Positions 56,148 through 64,000 of a stretch of DNA of 64,000 nucleotides are shown piece by piece; the first letter of the stretch is position 1, and each line of letters begins with the position of its first letter. A model generated the notes under the pieces. The model worked only from the letters and a program-made list of their open reading frames with translations. It was not told where the DNA came from and did no database searches. Made by a program: the position numbers and the translations under genes. The DNA comes from Coix lacryma-jobi var. lacryma-jobi (lineage: Eukaryota; Streptophyta; Magnoliopsida; Poales; Poaceae). The stretch covers positions 94,958,177-95,022,176 of the forward strand of contig CM019827.1 of assembly GCA_009763385.1 (NCBI GenBank), read 5' to 3'.

Positions 56148-57660
56148 ATGGATCGTGGCGTGGGCAACCCGCCATTTTTCGATGGGATGAACTATGCGTA
56201 TTAGAAGATACGTTGTTGGCCTATCTTCAGAGCATGAGTGCTTCGGTTTGGGAGATTTTGCAACTCTACTAATTATTTGGTCTTGGCTGCTCGTGTGACT
56301 CAACAGCAGATCGATGAGCACGATGCCAATAGCCAAGCCTATAATGCTCCTTTCACTTGTTTGAGCATGTCTGAGTTTGATAGTGTCTCTCACCTCACCA
56401 CGGTTCGGGAGATTTGGGCGACTCTCATATGTTTTCATGAGGGACCACTCAAGTCAAAACACGTCTCTATGAGTCGCACAAGCGTGAGTATGAGAACTTC
56501 CGACACATGCCTGATGAGAGCATAGAAAGTTTATTCACTCGCTTTCAGGTTATTGTCAACAGGATGAGGGCTAACATAGAGCTTTTGTCGTACGACGATC
56601 ATGAGAGAGCTCTCAAGCCCCTTTATACTCTTGATCAGTCAGTGTGGGACTCCAAAGTTCAGGCGATCATCGAATTGTCTAACTATGAGACTCTCACTTG
56701 CGACGAGCTCTTCGGTAAGCTCAAGTCCAGTGAGATTGATCCATGGCGAGGGCTTCTTGTGAAAATCCTTCTAGCTCGTCGATGGCTTTGGTTTCTGGCT
56801 CTTCTGCTAACCCTCTGGAGGTTTTGCACTTTCGTCTCTTCTTTCTGTCATAGAGGAGCAGCTGGAGTTCATGGCAGACGATGAGTTGGCTTTACTAGCC
56901 AACCGGTTCTCGTGGTTTCACAACAACTGCATGAACCATCGCCACAGAGGAGGTCGAGTTGGTTGTTTTGAGCGTGGCGACTCCAACCATTTCATCGCCA
57001 ACTGTCCTAAGAAGAACAAGCAAGTCTTCGGCAAGGGCGATCATGACCACAAGTACGACTCTGGCAAGCTCAAGGAGAAGTACGTTCCCGCAAAGCACAA
57101 GCGGAAGGGCGGCTTCACAAGGAGTACATAAGGAGAAGTACTTGGAGAAAGCCCAGGCCGAGCAGCGTGCTTTCTTCGCACACTCAGCGACATCGACGAC
57201 TCGGACAACGACTCCACTGCTTCAAACGATGATGAGTCCAAGAAGAAGAAGATCCAGGACAAGCTGAACGTCCTCTGCTTCTTCGCCAACAATGAGGGCT
57301 TCTGCACCATGGCCCTCGGCTATGAGGTCAACAGCGAGCTGGAGGAGATCCCTCAGAATGACGACGACGATGACGACTCCTCCCAGGTATCTCAGACCCA
57401 CGATGAACTATCTGCTGAGGTTGAGAAACTTACTGCTGCTCTTCTTAGTCAAGACAAGTTACTGAGAATTGCTGCTAGAGAGAGAAGGAGTTTAGGCAGA
57501 AGTAGGAGGATGCGGTGAAGGAACTTCAGTCTATCAAGTCCACTGTTGTAGTTACCGAGGAGGATGAGTGTGAGATGCTTCTCACTTTGAGGGGGAAGTA
57601 TGTTGCTTAGGTTGGAGAGGTGGATGAGCTTAGAGCTAGATCCATTTTGCTTGGTGTGTG
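56148..57660 (+). pseudogene. Sirevirus-2 gag
   Basis: Starts MDRGVGNPPFFDGMNYAY, then TAG at 56202-56204 where Sirevirus-1 has Trp. Further frames: IDEHDANSQAYNAPF; 56507-56884 with FTRFQVIVNRMRANIELLSY; 56871-57131 with a knuckle CFERGDSNHFIANC (second Cys replaced by Arg) and a basic stretch; 57309-57518 acidic. Useful as the comparison that locates Sirevirus-1 gag lesions. Confidence 0.87.
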
Positions 57661-58720
57661 CAAGTCTTGTGCAGGCTTGCGATCTGAGTTGGCAGAGAAG
57701 GATGCCAAGATTGAGTCTCTTGAGAAGGCCAACTCAGGTAGCACCAGTGTGTCTAGGTGTGCTTTGTGTGAGGGTTTGGAGATGGAGAAGGCAAATGTGA
57801 AGCATGAAGATGCAAACCGAGGAATAAAACACATACCTTCGGACCATCTTGTCATGGGTTTCAAGTGGAGAGCCGGAGCATGACATGATGATTGCCCAAT
57901 TCAAGTGTGCTACTGGAGGTCCAGGTGTTGGTTTTGCTCAGGGTATGGAGAGTGCTACTTCTTTCGGGAAGATTGGTGAGTCTAGTGGTCTTAAGCCGAG
58001 TGAGAACCCAACTCCACCATACTCCCAAACTAACCAAGATTCCACCCAAAGAGCCTCTCAAGCCTAACACCAAGGATGGGGTGTTTGTGGAACCTCCAAG
58101 AGCTCCACCCAAGGAAACAGCATGGGCTCCAAAGCCCAATCACCTTAGGAACAAGCTAGACACCATGCCACCAATAAGAGGAGGAGTTCATGCCACAAAA
58201 GAACCATGTGATCCACACCAAATACCGTGAGTACCGACAACCCCCTATGAGAGCGGTGAGGTACCACTATGAGCACTGTGGGAGAGAGGAGCATCGTGCA
58301 AAGGAGATGAACAACACAGACATGTACCATCCTTTCCATGATGTGCATGTGTCGAATGTTCAAAGGAGGAATGCTATGGCCTAGAGGTCCAATGCCTCAA
58401 GGTATTAGGCTACAAGGAGGTTTTGCCCGGCGGGATCCTACTTTTGTAGGTATGGACCCCGTGGCGGTGGCTTTGTTGTTGAGCGTTACCCCACCACGTT
58501 TTGGCTATTGCGGTGAGCGCTCTCCTCCTAGCGGACCACGTTTTTCTGTGCATGGTGATCGCTTTCCCCGTAGGTATGCTAGAATGGTTTTTATTATACT
58601 AACCGTTCTTTTGAGCAGCCGGGACAACACTGGTATACTTTCCATTTTACTCACCCCAATGTTGGACCGTATGCTCACCCTATGTCTTTTTATTGATGTA
58701 GGTAAGTCGATTGGAGAATG
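57600..58720 (+). pseudogene. Sirevirus-2 gag-protease linker
   Basis: 57620-57883 has LLGVCKSCAGLRSELAEKDA and CALCEGLEMEKANVKHE. Around 58240-58330 the second zinc knuckle seen in Sirevirus-1 is reduced to YEHCGREEH, with its first Cys and last residues lost. Many stops. Confidence 0.7.
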
Positions 58721-58721
58721 T

Positions 58722-59075
58722 TTGGTTGGTGGATTCTGGATGCTCAAGGCATATGACTGGAAACTCCAAGTGGTTCTCTAGTCTTAGTCCAGTCACCAAC
58801 AGGAGTTTATCACCTTCGGTGACAATAGAAAGGTAAAGTGCTATCCTGTGGTTCTGTGCGAGTCAATGAGCATTTTAATCTTCTTTCTATTTCTCAACTT
58901 TTTGAGGATGACTATGAGATTCATTTTACGCCAAATCTCAGTCGTATTTTGGATCCTAAGGGCAATCTTGTATGTTTGATTTCGCCCTTTGGGAAAGTCT
59001 TTCGTGCGAATTTCTCGGAGTCTTTTGGCATTTCTCATTGTCTTTTGGCTGATCCTCCTCTGATCTTGGAAATGG
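58722..59075 (+). pseudogene. Sirevirus-2 protease
   Basis: The Asp-Ser-Gly triad is at 58732-58740 in a VDSGCSRHMTGNSKW context. A frame change near 58830 leads into FNLLSISQLFEDDYEIHF and SRILDPKGNLV. Confidence 0.8.
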
Positions 59076-59079
59076 CATA

Positions 59080-60000
59080 GGAGACTTGGTCACTTGAGCT
59101 TCGACTTGCTTGCAAGGCTTAATTCACTTGGCTTAATCTGAGGATTGCCTGAGTTACACATGGAGAAGTATCTTGTTTGCCATTCAAGTAGACATGGGAA
59201 AATGGTTGCTGCTCCCCACCATCCTGTGAATCATGTTATGACTAAGCGCCCTGGAGAGCTTTTGCACATGGACCTTGTTGGTCTGGCTTGGGTGAGCTCG
59301 GTTAGTGGGAAGTGGTATGTGCTTGTTGTTGTTGATGACTTTTCGAGATATTCATGGGTTTCTTTTTAGTCGAGAAAACTGAGACTTTCTCTTTTACTCG
59401 CAATCTGATTTTGCATCTTCAGAACGAGTTCCCTAAGAAGTCAATGAGAGCTATTCGTAACGATAATGGTTCTTAGTTTAAGAACTCAGACTTTGTAAAA
59501 ATTTGTAACTCTTTGGGTTTAGAGCATCAGTTTTCTTCCCCCTACACACCGCCACAAAATGGTGTTGTAGAGAGGAAAATCGGACCCTTGTTGAGATGGC
59601 TAGGACGATGCTCGATGAGCATAGGACTCCTAGGCAGTATTGGGCCGAGGCTATAAACACTGCATGCTATATTTCCAATCGTATTTTTCTGTGCTTTTCT
59701 TGAAGAAGACCACTTATGAGTTGCAGTTCGGGAAAGAACCAAAGTGAGTTATTTTAGAGTTTTTGGTTGCCACTGTTTTATACTCAAGAAAGGAAACTTG
59801 GACAAGTTTGAGTCTCGCTCTTCTGACGGTGTATTTTTGGGTTATGGTAATCATACTTGTGCATATCGTGTACTTATCCTTGACACTAACCGAGTCATGG
59901 AACATCTGATGTCACCTTCGATGAGACCATGTTTGTCCTGCTTCTAGATTTGAGCGTGCAGGTGATCACGAGGTCGGCGAACCTCTTTGATGATGAGGAA
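59080..60000 (+). pseudogene. Sirevirus-2 integrase
   Basis: Pre-integrase (RLGHLSFDLLARL-like, CHSSRHGK), then KRPGELLHMDLVGLAWVSS and YVLVVVDDFSRYSWVSF ended by a TAG at 59367-59369. Asp-Asn-Gly-Ser is followed by a stop at 59475. The later part has SYFRVFGCHCFILKKGNLDK and DGVFLGYGNHTCAYRV. At least four breaks. Confidence 0.85.
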
Positions 60001-60253
60001 GATGTAGCTGAACAGATGGATGATCCAGATCTTACTCCACCTGCTGTTCCTTTGGGATCGACTTCGAACACGACTGCTCATGGCCCCGTCTCTTGCACTA
60101 CATGGGGGCCGGTCGAGAACTCTCGGGGTGGGGGGACGTCTCCCCCCGGGGTTTGCCAGTGATACCCGAGGAGGCACCAGCTACAGTTGAGGGGGAGGTC
60201 ACATCAGCTAGGGAGGCGCCAGACACATTCAGCGCCAACACCTTCCTCAACAG
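60001..60253 (+). other. Integrase-RT linker of Sirevirus-2
   Basis: Acidic and Pro-rich frames (DDEEDVAEQMDDPDLTPPAV) like the linker of Sirevirus-1, with a G/C slippage-prone stretch at 60120-60160. Confidence 0.55.
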
Positions 60254-61230
60254 ATGATCGGCAACATCAACGAACGTGTCACTCAGTCAGTCAAGTCACA
60301 ACAAATCTCTCACTTTGCTCATTCTGCATTTGTTGCTGATTTTGAACCCCGAGATGTTGGACACAGTTTGTTTGATCCAGATTGGGTCAATGCCATGCAT
60401 GAAGGGTTAGAAAATTTTGAGAGAAATCGGGTTTGAGTTATAGTTCCACCTCCTCCTGAGTGTCACCCTATTGGGACAAAATGGGTTTTCAAAAACAAAC
60501 AAGGAGAGGATGGCCACGTTGTGAGAACAAGGCCAGACTTGTAGCCCAGGGGTATAGTCAGAAGAAGGGATCGACTATGAGGAGACTTTTGGTCCTGTAT
60601 CTCATTTGGAGGCAATTAGGATCCTCTTGGCTTTTGCTGCATCCAAGGGTTTCAAACTTTTTCAAATGGATGTCAAGAGTGCCTTCCTAAACAGCTACAT
60701 AGAAGAAGAGGTGTATGTGAAACAACCCCCCGGTTTTGAAAATCCCAAGTCTCCAAACCATGTCTTTAAACTTCACAAAGCTTTGTATGGTTTGAAACAA
60801 GCCCCTAGAGCCTCGTATGATAGGTTGAAAACCTTTTTTGCTTGCTAAGGGTTTTAAAAATGGGATGTGTGGATAAAACTCTTTTTCTCCTCAAGCAAGG
60901 CAATGACACTCTCTTAGCTCAGATTTACGTGGATGATATCATTTTCGGTGGTTCTTCTCATGCTTTGGTTGCCAAGTTTACAGATACAATGAGCAGGGAA
61001 TTGAGATGAGCATGATGGGCGAGTTGACATTCTTTCTCGGGTTGCAAATCAAGCAATCCCGAGAAGGGACGTTTGTGCACCAGGGAAGGGAAGTACACTA
61101 AGGACATAGTGAAGAAGTTGATATGGGTGAGGCCAAGCCTCTTCCAACACCCATGTCAACCATGACGGCCCTGGATGGACGAGAGGGGGAGGGAGAAGCC
61201 GTGGACCAGAAGGAGTACGGGAGTATGATC
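60254..61230 (+). pseudogene. Sirevirus-2 reverse transcriptase
   Basis: DWVNAMHEGLENFERNRV, a stop at 60436, FQMDVKSAFLNSYIEEEVYV, YGLKQAPRASYDRLKTFF and an intact YVDD box at about 60928 (IYVDDIIFGGSSH). Frameshifts near 60845 and 61005. Retains more of the central fingers and palm than Sirevirus-1. Confidence 0.87.
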
Positions 61231-61279
61231 GGATCGCTGTTGTACCTGACGGCGACACGCCCGGACATTTAGTTCGTGT

Positions 61280-61860
61280 GTGTGTCTTTGCGCACGATTT
61301 CAGTTTTTTCCGCGCACCTCTCACCGTCAGGCGGTCAAGCGCATTATGAGGTACCTTTGTTTCACACCTAAGTTCGGGCTTTGGTATTCTGCTTTTCTAT
61401 TCTCTCCCTTTGTGGTTACTCTGATGCTGATTTTGCTAGTTGCCGACTTGATCGCAAGTCCACTTCTGGGACTTGTCAGTTTTTGGGCTCTTCTCTTGTT
61501 TCTTAGTCTTCTCGCAAGCAGTCTAGTGTCACCCAGTCTACCATATTGGCTGAGTATGTTAATGCGGCTAGCTGCTGGTCCCAGTTGTTGTGGATGATGG
61601 CCACTTTGCGTGATTTGGTCTGAGTTTTTCTCGAGTACCCTTGCTTTGTGATAGCACGAGTGCGATTAGCGTTGCTAAGAACCCATGCTTCATTCTAAGA
61701 CCAAACACATAGATGTGCGCTTTCATTTCTTGCGAGACCACTATGAGAAGGGTGATATAGACCTTCGACATGACAATACTCATCATCAGTTGGCCGATAT
61801 TTTTACCAAGCCTTTGGACCAATCAACCTTTGCTAGGTTGAGAGGTGAGCTTGGTGTGTG
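61280..61860 (+). pseudogene. Sirevirus-2 RNase H
   Basis: HRQAVKRIMRYLCFTPKFGL; degraded middle; then 61685 onward LHSKTKHIDVRFHFLRDHYE and STFARLRGELGVCFPF. The catalytic-domain start is damaged. Confidence 0.82.
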
Positions 61861-62632
61861 TTTCCCATTTTATATGTGGGATCACTTTGAGGTATCTATG
61901 ATGTACAGTCCTTGTTTCATGACTTTCTGCATTTTGCATGTGTATCATACTTGCATTTTGAGCTTCATTTATATTCTGTCTAGAATGATTCTATGCTCCG
62001 TTTGTCACATGCTTGTATGATACTTAGTTTATGTAGTTTAAGCTCTTTATGATCATGTAACTAAACTTGATGAGCTAGGTATGATTTCGTAATGATGAAC
62101 TTGTATAATTACTGTCAAATCCTAAAAATAGTTCACCATTGGCTTTGGCAACTAGTATGAGTAGATCTTGTCATTTATTGAGCTTGCTTTGCTATACTAG
62201 GTTGCTATGTCTCTAGCTTGGAGTTTAATCGCTTCCATTGTATATACTCCAAAATGTTTAAATGCTAAATCATTGCCTTAAGCTTCTGATAGTATTTTGA
62301 CTTAGGCTTCGCATGGTTGAAAAGTAAGGCATTGTGGTGTTTTCAACCCCTCGCAATCAATTGACATGTATAACTCTTGTGTAAATTTGCTTAATTTCAA
62401 AGAAATGAGTTGTATGTGGCTTGCTGTTTTGACACTTGCTTTGAGGTAGTTTACCTGTGTGACTTGGTTAGCTCTAGTTAATGACATGTCTATCTTCTTA
62501 CTAGATGCTATTTCTATGGTGAGCTTGATCTTGTGCTTAAATCTTCTAACCATAAACTGCTTTGCCATTTTTGTTTGAGCTATATGATCATGATGAGCTT
62601 ATGCTAACATTAGGTTGGCCATTTTTCTGTTC
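61861..62632 (+). other. Sirevirus-2 region after RNase H
   Basis: No credible gene. It parallels the reverse of 12240-12843 in Sirevirus-1, but the stretch holding the purine tracts there appears to be missing before the LTR. Confidence 0.55.
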
Positions 62633-63140
62633 TGCGAACACAAGGTTGATATGTGCCCTTGTGGTTCCTTTCCTGAGTGATGAGCGATGGTCAACAGGCT
62701 CACCGGAAGGGGTGAGAGGCAACATGTCTCTTGGCTGTGTTGATGTGCAGGTGTGGAGCTCGGAGATAGTGGTCGAAGGTGAGGTGAAGGTCAAGTAGAG
62801 ACGTGTCGTGCCGACGGACCGAGAGCGGTGAAGGGCGATGTGAGGCTTGGACCGATGGACCGGGAGACCTGAGGACCAGCTGTGGTAGCTGGCACGTGGA
62901 ATCGACGAGCGAGAGCACATGGGGATGTGCGGTGCATCGGCCGAGTCGGGAGGAAGGTGAGGAAGGTGATGGCACCGTGACACTTGGCGAGGGGCCAAGA
63001 AGGAAGGCGAATGCACTGTGCCCGGCGTAGAGGCTGGACATGCTCCGGCATCGCTGCTGGAACTGGGGTGGTGCGAACCACATCCCGTCTACGGCGCGGG
63101 TTTGGTAGTTGAGCCTCTAAAAACTACCCTCGACGGTTTT

Positions 63141-63308
63141 CGAGTTTGGGCCACAAAACTCGGGGTGGCAGGTTTCCGAGTTTGGCCTCAAAACTCGGTG
63201 AGGGCGGTTTCCAGGTTTGGGTCTCAAAACCTGGCTCACGGGTGTCTGAGTTTGGGCAACAAAACTCAGCCAGAGGACAGGTTTCCCAGTTTCAGCCACA
63301 AAACCGGG
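63141..63308 (+). repeat. Hairpin row in the right-edge LTR
   Basis: Five units with stems 63141-63147/63156-63162 (CGAGTTT), 63176-63183/63191-63198 (CCGAGTTT), 63211-63218/63227-63234 (CCAGGTTT), 63246-63253/63262-63269 (CTGAGTTT), all perfect, and 63285-63292/63301-63308 with one mismatch. Loops are 6-8 nt, mostly GGGCCAC/GGGTCTC type. Confidence 0.85.
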
Positions 63309-63535
63309 GCGAGGTCCAAAAAGGACGGTCGATGCGTGGCGGTGTGGAGCGCCTGGCGCGGCGGTCGACAGGACGAGTCGTGGCGGCATCCTGAGGCTTG
63401 CGTCGAGGCGAAGCTAAGGATAAGGAAGGCCCGTGACCGTCGGATCATGACTCTTCAGAGTTGGACCGGGATACCCCTAGGGTTGACCGCTTCGCTCTTC
63501 TATCTAGGGGTAGAAGGGGACTATTGTTATTAGGC

Positions 63536-63543
63536 TATAAATA
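63536..63543 (+). promoter_or_regulatory. TATA box in the right-edge LTR
   Basis: TATAAATA followed about 30 bp on by a CT-rich stretch. The aligned place in 54246-56085 (near 54960) and in Sirevirus-1 reads GAATAAGTAGG or GATAAGTAGG without a TATA. Confidence 0.65.
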
Positions 63544-64000
63544 AGAGAGGCACCCCTCCTCTCTCTCTATCATGGCAGCCATTTGTTCCTGAGCTCTCTC
63601 TCTCTAGCCCCCGTTTAGGTTCTAATCATACCTCGCTGCCTGTGATCCGTAGAGATGGTGATCCATTCCTCTGTGTATTTAGATTTTGAGGAAACAAGAC
63701 CGTAATCTCGTTGTCTCCTCGTGTGGAGGAGTTTCGGCGGGAATTGAGATCGATTCGGTTTTGTGTTCGTTTTTTGCGTTTCGGTTTTTCCTCTCTGGAA
63801 AATTGCTTCGTTCTCCCTCTCCGAGGAACGGTTTTCAATTCCACTTGAACTGAGTCGTTCTAGGTCGTGAGGCGCATCTTTGCACCGAAGGAATCAATCT
63901 CAAACCTCACGAGCAAGTAGACCGGTCAGTTTTTGTGTTGGATAAATTTCCTTCTCCTTTGCCCCGAATTCTTCGATTCACCGATTTGGAGTTAGGATCG

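Larger units (their letters stand above)
54246..64000 (+). mobile_element. Sirevirus-2: Ty1/copia retrotransposon, runs off the window
   Basis: 5' LTR 54246-56085, then PBS TGGTATCAGAG, gag, protease, integrase, RT and RNase H on the plus strand, then LTR-like sequence from about 62633 to the window end. Related to Sirevirus-1 throughout but more decayed, with stops in every domain. The right TSD lies outside the window. Confidence 0.88.
62633..64000 (+). repeat. LTR at the right edge, presumed 3' LTR of Sirevirus-2
   Basis: Start uncertain (62633-62690). Clear LTR similarity from GTGATGAGCGATGGTCAAC onward. Contains the cleanest hairpin row (63141-63308) and a TATA box, and continues past the window. 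It is a different subfamily version from 54246-56085. Confidence 0.72.

Noticed and set aside
62562..63083. Several 78-142 codon frames near the right edge as host genes
   Set aside because: All fall in LTR or pre-LTR sequence shared with Sirevirus-1, on both strands and without motifs.
1..64000. Possible tRNA or rRNA genes, and intact host genes
   Set aside because: None recognised; tRNA-like strings are primer-binding sites next to LTRs. A tRNAscan-SE and host-protein search would be needed to exclude small ones.

Overview
The window is a stack of transposable elements from a plant nuclear genome, almost certainly a grass. The evidence is CACTA ends with TTTAGTCCCGG-type subterminal repeats, several Sirevirus-type Ty1/copia elements, and Athila and Tat lineage Ty3/gypsy elements nested in one another. 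I see no intact host gene, rRNA, tRNA or CRISPR array. Genus is not determinable by eye; a panicoid grass is a guess. All boundaries below were read by eye from LTR ends, target-site duplications (TSDs), primer-binding sites (PBS) and polypurine tracts (PPT).

Layout. 1-2887: end of a CACTA transposon on the minus strand, with a frameshifted tnp2-type transposase and a broken two-exon GRF zinc-finger gene. 2888-4494: unclassified repeat sequence with a 500-N assembly gap, a CACTA-like fragment and the LTR tail of an old Athila-like element. 4495-35256: a full-length Athila-type gypsy element on the minus strand (TSD TATAC). It has been split by two later insertions: Sirevirus-1 (9382-20638, minus, TSD TCTTT) and a pol-less Tat-like gypsy element (21244-30816, plus, TSD CTACT/TTACT). 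35257-38735: remainder of the old Athila-like element (PBS), a decayed CACTA, and a copia remnant. 38736-54069: a Tat-type gypsy element, plus strand (TSD TTTAC), itself interrupted by a small MITE (39749-39908), a solo gypsy LTR (40740-42053, TSD GTATG) and a gag-only Sirevirus-like element (44381-49747, minus, TSD ACGGC). 54246-64000: Sirevirus-2, plus strand, running off the window.

How the parts relate. Every pol gene seen is interrupted by stops or frameshifts, so no autonomous element is intact; mobility would need enzymes supplied from elsewhere. In each of the nested insertions checked, removing the insert plus one TSD copy re-aligns the host reading frame, which supports the nesting order.

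Most notable: (1) the pol-less Tat-like element carries two neighbouring antisense genes, each resolving into three exons with canonical GT-AG introns that keep frame, and similar enough in layout to be duplicates; (2) the Sirevirus LTRs carry a row of small hairpins whose stems differ in sequence but still pair; (3) a 30-nt piece of another element's LTR lies at the junction of an RNase H deletion in the Tat pol gene; (4) unrelated LTR families here each carry their own repeated short palindrome or motif.
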